DNA of 64,000 nt from Zonotrichia leucophrys gambelii (Eukaryota > Chordata > Aves > Passeriformes > Passerellidae). Where the stretch lies: assembly GCF_028769735.1 (NCBI RefSeq), contig NC_088171.1:145659917-145723916 (forward strand), given 5' to 3'. The translations under genes were made by a program, and so were the position numbers. The notes under the pieces are model-generated. The model was not told where the DNA came from, did not search any database, and was given only the letters and a program-made list of their open reading frames with translations. Shown here in pieces: positions 12,594 through 22,771 of the stretch. Each line of letters starts with the position of its first letter. Within the stretch, counting starts at the first letter, position 1.

Positions 12594-12719
12594 GTGTTCT
12601 TTATGTTTAAGCTGGAGTCTGTTTTGCTTATTCCTGGTCACATCTCACAGCAGACCCCAGGGAGAGGGTGTTTTCATGGGGGCACTGGCTCTGTGCCAGG
12701 CTCAAACCATGACACTCAC

Positions 12720-15700
12720 CTAGTGCACTGTATTTGAATCTAATACAACATGCAACACGGGACAAAATTTGATTTTTATGCATTTTTCTAGTTGTTTAAA
12801 ACCCTTGAGAGCTTCTTTTCATTTGCCAGGTAAGGTTGATTTTAATTTTCTTCAGCTATTGAGAATTAAATTTGTACCTAGTCTTTGCCTACTGGATATG
12901 GTCACCACAATAAATCACATCTCTGATTAGCTGCCCCCTTCTGAAATAGATGTTTGAGGTGAAAGAAATCATCCTCTGACGAAAAATATAGTTTTTTGCT
13001 AGTGGCAGTAAGAGAACTTACATTTGCCTACTCCAGTCAGTGGAATCTTTGATAGTTTAGGTTGCAGAAGAACCTTTTACAGAAACACAGCTGGAACCAT
13101 TTCCAAGTGCTCAGTGAACCATAAAGACCCACAACATGCTCTGACTGTCCAACACTTGTCAGACACCTTCTGCTGGCCCAAAGAGGTGCAGAAAATCAAT
13201 GAAACTTCAGCCTGTAAGGCTATAAATAATCTGCATAATAAACTTGAATAGTCTGAGATATAGAATGCTAAAATGACTGATCTAAAAAGCAAGATCCTTT
13301 CTGATTCTAATATTGCACAATGTATGAGCCTGTTCAATCTGATCTAGCACCAATCTGCTCTCCTTTAACACTGTGGGTATCCAAGGCATGGGAGATCTCA
13401 GCCAGAACCTATACTTGCCTTTGGAGTGAAACAAACTGCTCCTCAAGCTCTGAAAACTTCAGGAATATTGAGCTCTGAGTTTTGTGCATCTGCATTGGAA
13501 CAAAAATGAAAGTTACCTGACCATTTCAGGGTTTTTTGGTTTTGTTTCTTTTTTTTTTTTTTTAAGTTGAAAAACTAAACTACGATAAAAAAATCTGCTT
13601 TTGTTTGGGGATGAGAGGAACAAAACACTTTCTTCCTTTTATCTTTCCTCAAAACAGACACATTCTGCTCAAACTATAATAAACTATAATGGCTTGCAAC
13701 ATGTTTACCACTGTCAAAGCACAGAGGTGAGCATCAGGTATGCCACAGTTGGAATAGTTTCACTCTCTGACTTCTTTTAACATAGCAGTACTTCAAACCC
13801 TTGGAAAACAAGAATGATTTGAGTGTTGGGTAAAGGATTCTAGTATTGCACAGTATATGAGCTATTAAAAATAGGTGCTTAGGGATAGATGTCCTATGTG
13901 AACAGCAGGCTATGGTTTGAGATATTACCTTCCAGAAGCACTGCTTTTATGTTTCTTAATCTCATGGAAAGGGACCTTTTGGAAAGCTGTTGTTCCACTG
14001 CCTGGATGAAGAGCAACAAGTAGTTTACAATGTTTATGGAAAAAGGACTCAACCTTCCATTTACAGCTGCAAGGCAACAAAAGAGCCATGGAACAGCAGT
14101 GTCCAAAACAGAGGCAAACGGTTTTTGCAGTGGTCACCACTGACTTGAGAGCCTTACAGAAGCAGCTGGTTCTGAATATCCTTTTAAGCCCACTGAGCCT
14201 GGATCCAGCTGTTAAAAATAACAATGTTTTTCATCCTCCATAATAATCGGATCTTACTGGGCAGCGCTGGAGGAGCAGTTGCATAAAAAAGCTTTGGTTA
14301 CATAACAGAAGTGCAGGGTACCCCTGAGCCCAGGGGAGCCAGGCAGGTCTGTGTGGCAGCCTGCAACCCTCACAGCTCCCTGTGCTCACCCTGGCACTGC
14401 CCAGGGGCTCTGCAGCCTCAGCCCTTTGCAGGGAGCTGCAGAGCATCCTGCCACACCAGGGCTGGTGCTGCCTCACCCTCCTACAGAGGAAGGTCATGGC
14501 AAGAGTGGCTGCATCTCATGATCTGTGTATTATCTTAGTCCTCTGGTGACTCTGGCTCTGCACAGATATTCTGGACTTTGCAGAGCCCCTGCTCTCTCTG
14601 CTGCAGTCCCAGGGGGAGGCAGGGAACAGAGGGGGGCACTCACATTTCTTGATGTCACAGATGCATCTGTGGCAGTCACCTCTCAGAGCCCCTCTGTGGG
14701 TGTCTGGATCTCTGCAGCTGAGTGCCCACAGCTCCCCTGAGATGATGCACCACTTCCCTTTCTCCTGCTTCCTTGGGAGCCAAGTTGACACCCACTGGGA
14801 TACATTCTGTGGTCACATTTTTGGATGTAGAGATCAGGAGCTCCCCATCAGCAATGCACAGGCTGAAACATTCAGTCCCTCTGGAAGTCAGTAGGACATT
14901 TCACACTGTTAACTACTTCCCTGGATTGATCTGAGCCTGAGCATGAACTTTGCTATTTCTCTTACAAAAAGATTAACTAAGAATGAATGAAAGTGGAAAC
15001 AGCTAAAACTTTCCTTTTAAAGAAACCGAAAATGAAGACAAATATTTCCCTGAAGATTTACCAGCAGTAAGTTTGGATAAATTGTTGTGGAAGAAATGTG
15101 AGACCTATTTCCACAGAGGTTTCATACCTATTTTAAGCAGCAAACTTCAGCTGATATTTTTTGGATGCACAGAACTGCACCACTTGCTGCAATTGGGTTT
15201 TACAGGATGTAATAATCCAGAGGCGAATGGCAAAGTAATAACTGTCTTAACTAAGAGAAATTAATTTAGTTGATCTTAACTGAACATGCATAGGCAAGAC
15301 AGGGTTTGTTCCATTATTATCTCATGCCAGGAAAACTCCAGAGTTGAGCGAAGAGACTCATCCTGTGAAACACCTGATAAATGCACTGCACCTCAGGGCA
15401 TTTTTTTTAGGTCTTTGAAGTCACATCAGCCTGGTTTGTGTGAAACGCAGTGAAGATGGGCACTGTTGGGCACTGTTAGCTGTTCTGTGTTTCATTGCTC
15501 AGAACAGCTTTCCTTTTCCAGTGCTGGCTGTGACTCAAGCCAGCCTGCTGCTATAAAAGGGTAAATTCCCTCTTTGAGGGCCCTTTAGCAGACACAGTGC
15601 ATGTAAGGAGCATCCAGGCATTTTGGTTACTCACCATTATACCACAGGAATGTTGAAGGGTTTCCAGTTTGGAAAGCACAGCACCAGGGCCACACCCTCT

Positions 15701-16796
15701 GAACAGGTTAAAGGAGGACATTAATGGACTGGACTACTTATTTTCCTCAAAACCTGCCTGTCCCTGATCTTCAGTGGTGCCCACCATGGGCAGAACCTGG
15801 AGGGAGATTGCCAAAATCTGTGTTGCTGAATGTGTGGTAGGTAGAAAGGCCATGCTTGGATGAATGATCAGTCTGAAGCAGGTGCCTTCAGATGGATGAG
15901 TGAGGCTCTGCTTGTCACCTGAAGCCTTTAGAAGAAAGAACCATTGGATGTTATTCAGCTGCAGAAAGTTCAATCAAGAGCATCTCCGGGCTTGCTGAGA
16001 ATGTTTGATAAGTCTCAGCCGTAAATAGATTCATCTGGGAAGATCACCAGACATTTCCCTTCTCTTTTCAGCTGTACATGGGCTCTGTCAGATGCTGTGG
16101 CTTCAGTGACATCTCTGAGAAAGCAAACCCACCTCAAATAAAAGCTCATAGGTTTTGATTAAAATAGTGAAAACTTAAATTGGCATATTTCACACAGCCC
16201 TGATATTTTCCTTCCTCCTCACTGCAGTTTCTATCATTTAGGGTACCATTTGCTCAATTTATTACAATGTGCTCTTGGTTTCATTCTCCCACTTTGCAAC
16301 CTTGGTGCATGTTCTTCCCATGAGAGATCACAATATAAATCTCTAGGTCAGGGAATAATGAGTTTAGTATTTTTTAAAAGCCTCCCACTGTAAGTCAGGA
16401 TATCGACTCATCATTCAGCAGGTGATGGGATATAATAAGGGGACATTTTTTCCTTTAATTGCTGTTGAAAATGGAATAAGGGCACCAGAAAGACTTAGTT
16501 TTCTGAGACAAGGATTTCAGCTTCACTGTGCTTTAGTTCACTAGAATCACTTAATAGGCTTGAGCATAAAGAGCTGGACAGAGCTGAAAGGAAAAATAAA
16601 CTGATGAAAGACTCCAGCAGGACTTTGCCTTCCTAGTCTGAAAAATAGATTAAATATGATTATACCATTAAGTAAATAGACAGTGAGAAAAGGCTGACCT
16701 TGTGGTCTGTGAGTTGAATGGAATGGAGAATCTCCTGCTTTCCAACCCTATCTCTTCCAGACCTGTTTGCTCATGGCAGCAGGGGTGAATGTTCAA
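12720..16796. other. Non-coding DNA, no gene recognised
   Basis: Holds a T run at 13549-13563 and a short direct repeat of ACTATAATAA near 13673. A TATA-box-like TATAAAAGG lies at 15552-15560 without recognisable downstream transcription unit. A GGGCACTGTT doublet lies near 15457-15478. The segment 14311-14760 is more GC-rich, with several overlapping open frames of 70 to 91 codons on both strands and no recognisable domain. Confidence 0.55.
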
Positions 16797-16910
16797 AGAA
16801 TCACAGACACAAAGGCCAGGAGGGACCATTAGAGTCACCTCACTGAACTGCTGCAAACCTGATTATGAGGAGTTTTTGCCCAGTACCTCCTGCACTGAGC
16901 CAGTTGAGTA
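16797..16910 (-). mobile_element. Ancient CR1-like LINE 3' fragment
   Basis: Read on the plus strand it has AGAATCACAGACACAAAGGC, then CCAGGAGGGACCATTAGAGT, then CCTCCTGCACTGAGCCAGT. This is the order found in the reverse complement of old reptile/bird CR1 3' ends. It is strongly diverged and short, so the subfamily is not assignable. The minus strand carries the sense of the element. Confidence 0.7.
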
Positions 16911-18284
16911 TGGTGAAGGTGATCAAGCACATAGCTGTGGGAGGCAAGGGCAATGGGTGGATTGTGGATTTTTTCTCAGATGAGAGGTTGAAGTGGTACC
17001 ATAAGCTCTAAGGAAGGCAGAAGAATCGTCACAATTCGACAAAGACGTCAAGATTTGACAAAGATTCTTGCAGGTAGATTTTGTGATAACCAGTCCTTTC
17101 ACTCTACTAGGGAGGAAAATCAACATGATGGTTCATAAATTATTATAACGAAACTATTTTTTTGAGTCTTTCCATTCCTTTAAATAAAACTTAATAGATA
17201 TCACACTGCCAAAAGGGCAGGGAAATACATTGTGTGGCAGATGGGATAATCTCAGAGTTGTAAAGGTTTTGACAGACAAAAAGTAACATTTTAGAACATC
17301 CTATGCACAGATGTTAAAGCATCTGAAGGAGTTGAGTGGTCATTTCTCTAGTGAAATTATGCTAAATTGTTGTGCTCCATGGCAGCTTTATGTAACATAC
17401 TGTTTATTGTACATAAATTCAAGGAATTCCCCTATTCAAATAAGTATTAGATAAACTCGAAAAAACTCCCCTGTTCACCAACCACTTTATAGAAGTGGCT
17501 TTATTCCTTGAAACAAGCAAAAACACACCAAAACCCACCCAGATCTAAACTACTCACAACAACCTTCATAGAAGAGCTCAACCAGGCATGCAGAAATTAA
17601 AGCTCAAGAACAAAGAAAGTGTTTTTCTTGTTTGTTTGCCCCTGGCCCTCTGCTTTCCCCTCATTCCCTCCTACCTGCTGCTCTCTTATCTGTAGCTCAT
17701 TCTTTCTCTCTTCTGTTTGATCTGGGGTCAAATGTATCACTGTTTCCATTATATCCTTCACTATTATGCATTTCCCTGTGAAATCCTCACCCAGTTTGTT
17801 CTTTAGTGGAGATTAAAGAAGGTTGTTTTTCATGCTGTTTGGAGGGACAGCAGCATGAATATCTGCAAATGCCTCCAGTACGTTCCTGTGCCAGTCTCAA
17901 TCTCTGTGCCTTCTCCACTTCCAGGAGGAAAAACTACCAGAAGCTGCCCCTGGAGTGTCTGTCCCTTTGTATACTGAGGGAGATGAACACATTTGCAGAA
18001 TTAATGGGCTGTGATGGCATCCCAGTGACCCTACTGATACACTTAGAGACAACAGAGCAGGATGACAGACAAGATACTTGAAATACCTGAATCCTGCTCT
18101 GGCATTTCCTGATCTGCAGCAAGGCTCAGTTCAGAGTGAAACTCACATCAACCAGACTGCAGCTTCCCCTCCCAAGCTGAGCAGAAAACTGATATGGATC
18201 TCATGTCAGCTGCTGTCTGCAGGTCAGTATCTTCTGCATTTACAATATAGGGAATGACACAGCTCATGGATTTGGCTTTCAGGA
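16911..18284. other. AT-rich non-coding DNA, nothing recognised
   Basis: No repeat family, RNA or exon recognised. An open frame at 17806-18081 (plus, 91 codons) shows no domain, and a minus-strand frame overlaps it. Confidence 0.6.
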
Positions 18285-18338
18285 TGGAAGGGAGATCTTA
18301 CATGGATACTGCTTTATCCATGAAAGATCTCCCTTCCA
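18285..18338. repeat. Near-perfect inverted repeat: 24-bp stem, 6-nt loop
   Basis: The left arm, 18285-18308, begins TGGAAGGGAGATCTT. Its reverse complement matches the right arm, 18315-18338, at 23 of 24 positions; the mismatch is A at 18300 against A at 18323. The loop is 18309-18314 (CTGCTT). Pairing stops sharply outside the arms. A transcript from either strand would fold into a tight hairpin, shorter than most microRNA precursors. Alternatives are a template-switch (fold-back) mutation or the remains of a small inverted-repeat element. No TA or other target duplication is evident. There is no evidence of transcription. Confidence 0.93.
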
Positions 18339-19663
18339 GTAGGAGAGTAAAATCCGGATATCTGCAGTGATGATACTGGGAGCTCCAATGGATTTCCATG
18401 AGGATAATATTGTGGACAGGATTCCTGAGGCATGCAGAGGTGTGGAGTTGAAAGAGAAAATAATATTGCCTGAACTGTAGGGGAGAATGAAGAAGGGAAG
18501 TTAGGGAGATGGCAGGAGTGGGGAGTTCCCCAGATGAGTGCATTGTCTGGAGGAATATCCTGCTCTGATTGCTTTGCTGTGGACTTGCAGCTGATTTATT
18601 TGATAGCCCCTAGCTGTCAACTGGCAGGGACCGTGAATAATTTTTATCTCATCACAAACTCACTGGGACTCATCATTTTATATGACTTCCATAGTTCCCC
18701 CTTCACTGTTTCTTCTACCCTTGCAGTTTGATGAACACTAATCTCCTTAGCTGCTGTTCATTTCCTCAAATCAAATTTTCCTTCCCTTTGAACATTCTCC
18801 ACTTTCTAGAAAAGTTTTGCACAGTCTACTCAAATGTGCAGTCTTGATCTGTGTTTTACCATAACAAAGTTCTTTGCTCTTTTCCCTATTTCTTTTCTAA
18901 CAATTCAACTTTTTTTTTTTTCCTGTATTTATTTTTTCTTTTTGGGAGGGGTGGTGGGAAGAAGAGGATTATCTGTGATGTAGGGCATGAGCACAATGGC
19001 CAGGAGGGAGAAAGAAGTGCTGGAATGAGATTGTGCAGGGTGAGACATGTGGATCAGACATGCTGACTGCCAGGGAAGGGACCAGTGGATGCACAGCATG
19101 TCCAGTGATGAACCTGGATGGGAAAAAGGTTCCACTGAGACACAAAAAGAATGGCACCCAATTCACCCAGACTGGGTTTCAGGAACAACCTACTCTGCTC
19201 TCTTTCCTTTCTACCTTCTGTCATTTTTCCCAGCTCCTCCCTTTCTCCTCTGCACTCCCCTATCCCAGGGAAGCTGGGGAAGCCTGACAGCCTGTCAGTG
19301 ATGGAGGGCTTATGGGAAGGGCTAATTGCTTCCTCTGCTTTGTTCAGATGTACAAATAGACCATTACTTACAGTCATTACCCAGTCATCATCCATCATAC
19401 AGACTAGTGCTATTTTCCATGCACTAAATATGTCACAGGACCCAAATTTGTCACTAATTGTACAAAAGGCCTGTGCAGGCCTGTGCAAGGAGCCAGTAAT
19501 TTGTTAATATAAGATATGGGGCTTTGGCTTTATCTTGAATTTCCAAATGTTACTGAGGCAGTTAAAATTCTTATTTGTTTAAGAGGCAGCACAATCCTCA
19601 ACTTTCTGTCACTTTTATGAAACCATATATAAGTCACAGCAATTCCTGTGTTTCAACACTGCT
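18339..19663. other. Non-coding DNA, nothing recognised
   Basis: Contains a T-rich patch (about 18909-18942) followed by a GGGAGGGGTGGTGGG patch. Overlapping open frames at 19033-19507 on both strands, up to 144 codons, have no recognisable domain and mutually exclusive phases, so they are taken as chance. A tandem GGCCTGTGCA doublet sits near 19468-19487. Confidence 0.55.
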
Positions 19664-19750
19664 TTCTGTTATAACTATAATAATACAATAATTTATTATA
19701 AATATATATAACTATTATATATCAATAACTGTAATAACTTAACTATAAAG
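19664..19750. repeat. AT-rich degenerate TATAACTA/TATATA tract
   Basis: Nearly pure A/T with recurring ATAACTAT and TATATATA pieces. Likely an eroded microsatellite. The repeats are too irregular to define a unit. Confidence 0.8.
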
Positions 19751-20579
19751 TGCAATGCTGAAAATTATGGCCATTTTTTCCATTTATAGTCAAATTTTTT
19801 CACTTGCATTTTCCTTATTTTTTTGGTTTCCAAACAATTTAAACTGTGTTTCTGAGTTGCTAATTTTTTCATCATTGAAAAAGATGTTGCAGCAGAAGCA
19901 CAAACAAAACAGTGAAAAACTAAAAAAAAAGTTTGAAGGTTCTGCTCTCACTCTCAGTTACATTTAGGCAATTACAACACAACACAGTAGAGCTGCAGGG
20001 CAGTATAGGGGCAGGAACTGACCTCAGATTAATCTTTGCCCCCAGAATATCTGTAACTCTTATTTTTTTTCATTTTCGCCCTGTAGCAATGCATAGAACC
20101 AAAATTTGCTTTTCAGACCCTGCCCTGCTTTGGGTACTGTGCAGGCTGGGGGGATGTTTCAGCTAGAAAAATGCTTTAAAAGGCATGATTCAAACTATTT
20201 ATCTTTATTTTTCCATATAAAACATTCACAGCTACAATGGTTAGCCATTGGCCAGTGTGAAAATGGGACAGTTTGACGACGTCTCTTTGCTTTAAGGATA
20301 TTTTACACTTTGTCTTGAAGGTTTTGGGAAACATGATTGTGTTGTAAGACATCACTTGAATGTGAGAGATTTCCAGGTCCAGTTGAAATGTTAATTGGAA
20401 TGTGTACATGCCAGCTATCAACATACATTCACACATAAGAGAAAACTGAGTGTCAGCATTAGAGGAGTTCTTGATTCTTGAGCTCCTCTGGCCTGGTCTG
20501 GTTGTGAGCAACCATTGAACAAAGCTCTTTCTGGACCAACTTATTCCCTTCCTGGTTTCATGGTTTCCTGCAAGTTGTT
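19751..20579. other. AT-rich non-coding DNA, nothing recognised
   Basis: No exon or repeat family seen. A minus-strand open frame of 111 codons (20176-20511) has no recognisable domain. Poly-A and poly-T patches occur near 19920 and 20062. Confidence 0.55.
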
Positions 20580-20640
20580 TTAGGGTTGGACTCAGTGATC
20601 TTAAAGACCTTTTTCCAGCCTAAATGGTTCTATGATTCTG
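20580..20640 (+). mobile_element. CR1 LINE 3' tail, severely 5'-truncated
   Basis: Shows the avian CR1 end in order: AGGGTTGGACTCAGTGATCTT, AAGACC...CCAGCC, then TGGTTCTATGATTCTG. Only about 60 bp remain, as is common for CR1, which inserts by target-primed reverse transcription and is usually 5'-truncated. The ERVK-type LTR at 20762 starts about 120 bp further on, with no gene between. Confidence 0.88.
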
Positions 20641-20761
20641 TTGGACTCCCTGGTAAACAAACCTTATTTTTTCTTGGAGCTGCACAAAAGACTTCAATGG
20701 GAAGAGAGGCAGCACCAAGGGGCTGGGGCACACACGCAGTGCAGACTCAGCTGTGATGTGA

Positions 20762-21198
20762 TGTTGTATTTGTGGGGTGCCCAGATGAAGGAAGGAAGGA
20801 TGACTCTGATTCCATGTTCTCAGAAGGCTAATTTATTATTTTATTATACTAATTTATTATTTTATGATACTATATTATATTAAAGAATGCTATACTAAAT
20901 TATACTAAAGGACACAGAAAGGATACCTACAGGAGGCTAAAAAGATAATGATGAAATTCGTGACTCATTCCAGAGTCCCAACACAGCTTGACCCTGATTG
21001 GTCAATAAGTCAAAACAATTCACATGAAACCAATGAAACAACCAGCTGTTGGGAAGCAATCTCCAAACACGTTACAAAGGAGCAAAACACAGGAGAAGCA
21101 AATCAGATAATTATTGTTCTCCTTTTTCTCTGAGACTTCTCAGCTTCCCAGGAGAAAAATCCTGGGTGAAGTGATTTTCAGAAAATATGAATACGACA
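20762..21198 (-). mobile_element. ERVK-type solo LTR, 437 bp, minus strand
   Basis: On the plus strand it begins TGTTGTATTTG and ends ATACGACA. Its sense strand therefore begins TGTCGTAT and ends AATACAACA. The flanks are ATGTGA (20756-20761) and ATGTGG (21199-21204), a 6-bp target duplication with one mismatch, as expected for ERVK-type integration. Sense-strand landmarks are CAGGATTTTTCTCCTGGGAA, TTGGTTTCATGTGAATTGTT, GCTGTGTTGGGACTCTGGAA and a late AATAAA region. The same order appears at the right edge of the window (63693-64000, plus strand). No internal retroviral sequence is present. Confidence 0.9.
20828..20869. repeat. 21-bp tandem duplication carrying the LTR poly(A) signal
   Basis: Units 20828-20848 and 20849-20869 agree at 20 of 21 positions. 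Each holds TTTATT (AATAAA on the minus strand), at 20832-20837 and 20853-20858, so this LTR has a duplicated polyadenylation region. Confidence 0.92.
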
Positions 21199-21204
21199 AT
21201 GTGG

Positions 21205-22648
21205 AGAGTGCTGTAACCTCCAAGTGCTCTCAGGCTCATAATCACCTGTCTCTCAACAGGTCCAGTTTGTTGGGGCAGAGATCTGCCAAGGTGATTATGA
21301 AGCGTCCTGCTTCAGCAACAGCTTGGGTGTGGTGATCTTGGGAATCTCTGCAAGGAGCTCTCCAATGTAAAATATGCCCTGTAAACATGGATAACACTTC
21401 CAGACACAAGAGGAGACGATGCAAAGATGCCCTAGCCAAGATGTTCATGACTGGTTTATCTTCCTCTGTCATTGCAAAGTCCATGAGTTGCCAGTGAACA
21501 GACTTCAAGCACTGATCTACAACCAAAGCTGACAGCCCAGTGGGCAGTGCTGAACCTCCAAACCTCTGTCTAATATAAATTGTCTGCCATTCCCAGAGGT
21601 CATCTTGTCACTAGACTCAGTAATTTATCTGCAGCTTGCCATGGAGCACCTGAAGAGTGTTACCAACCAATTAAATCTACATTTATGTAGGTTAAAGAAT
21701 GAATTTCATGCTGAAGCTCTGCACCCACCCTGCCAGCCTGGTCATGACGTCAAGGCAATTGAAGCCAGAGCTGTCCCTCAGAGCTCCAGGTTGCTGTGAC
21801 AGTGACCTGGGTCAGCCAGCACAGAGCTCAGGCCCTGACTGAATTTGCCAGACCTTTCAAATTGGATTTTCTGCCAGTGCCAAATCCAAGCTATTGCAGC
21901 CAGGTTATTATTTAAATGCATTACCTAAGTTAATGTATTTAAAAGTACATTATGCCACGATCAATGATAGTGGTACTCAGTCATGCCATGGTAAAAAGGA
22001 TTAAGAAGTTAAAAAGGCAGAGCTACCAATAGAAATGGGTTTCCTTTTATCTTGTGACTTTTTTCAAAGAAATTAATTTTTTGGGGGTGCTTAATACTGG
22101 TTTTAATCTTTTATGGTTAAAAATACTGGAAGTGCTACTAATGAAGGGAGGAAACCAGTCATCTCTGGTTCCTAGTAAAATCCACCCTGAAACCACCAAG
22201 ATAAGATAATATTGACAAGATTTGTATGCTCAGCACAGACTCTGCTTTCTGAGTTGGTTAGAGCAGCACAAATAGCAGTTTTGAGCACCCGTATTCTGAA
22301 GGGTGAATTATTCATATCCCTCCCTGTCCCCTGCTTTCCAGATTATGCTGATATTTTTTCATCATGTTTGCTTGAGTCTGTTTATCTCTAAGCCATGTAT
22401 ATGCTGCCAGTTACCTTTCAGAGCCATGTGTAACTTGGCAGAGATTTGCTGGCTGAATGAGTGCTGTCAGAGTAGGCAAATTCAAACCTCTGTGTGCTGG
22501 CCTTCAGCAGTGTCATCGTGATGGATGGGAGACATCTCCTGCCTCACTCTGCAGATTGATCTGTTCCATTTAACAGTGTTTGGATAATGGTTACTTGGTG
22601 CTCCAGGGAAAGGTTTTCTACTGTGTCCTTAAAGCTAGGGACAAAAAT
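21205..22648. other. Non-coding DNA, no gene recognised
   Basis: A minus-strand open frame at 21242-21526 (94 codons) is the most protein-like piece but matches no family I know and has no flanking coding context. The remainder is unique AT-rich sequence without recognisable repeats. Confidence 0.5.
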
Positions 22649-22656
22649 GATATATT

Positions 22657-22700
<44 letters not shown>

Positions 22701-22771
22701 ATGATATAGATATAGATATAGATATAGATATAGATATATGATATAGATATAGATAGATATAGATAGATATA
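22649..22771. repeat. Compound microsatellite (TA)n-(GA)n-(GATATA)n
   Basis: Three adjoining blocks: (TA)n at about 22649-22675, (GA)n at about 22676-22698, then GATATA/GATA units to 22771. The reading frames over it encode only Tyr/Ile/Leu/Ser repeats and are artefacts. Likely length-polymorphic. Confidence 0.97.

Larger units (their letters stand above)
11346..12714 (+). mobile_element. Complete solo LTR (ERVL-type), 1,369 bp, perfect 5-bp target duplication
   Basis: The element begins TGTGGTGGTTTGACC and ends TCAAACCATGACA, giving canonical TG...CA termini with an imperfect terminal inverted repeat. The flanks are an exact 5-bp duplication, CTCAC at 11341-11345 and CTCAC at 12715-12719, which fixes both ends to the base. 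A 5-bp duplication fits ERVL or some class I elements better than ERVK (6 bp). An AATAAA lies at 12588-12593, about 120 bp before the end, so transcription would run on the plus strand. The 5' half is GC-rich and carries a (GAGAT)n microsatellite. No gag, pol or env lies on either side, so it is a solo LTR left by recombination between two LTRs. The long open frames within it (199, 162 and 209 codons, both strands; the 209-codon frame runs slightly past the microsatellite) overlap each other and reflect composition, not protein. Confidence 0.93.

Noticed and set aside
15552..15560. TATAAAAGG core-promoter-like motif (also near 25120 and 52266)
   Set aside because: Isolated TATA-like words with no recognisable downstream gene or LTR structure.
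21242..21526. 94-codon minus-strand frame with protein-like composition
   Set aside because: No family match that I know, no splice or promoter context, and a length expected by chance in 64 kb.
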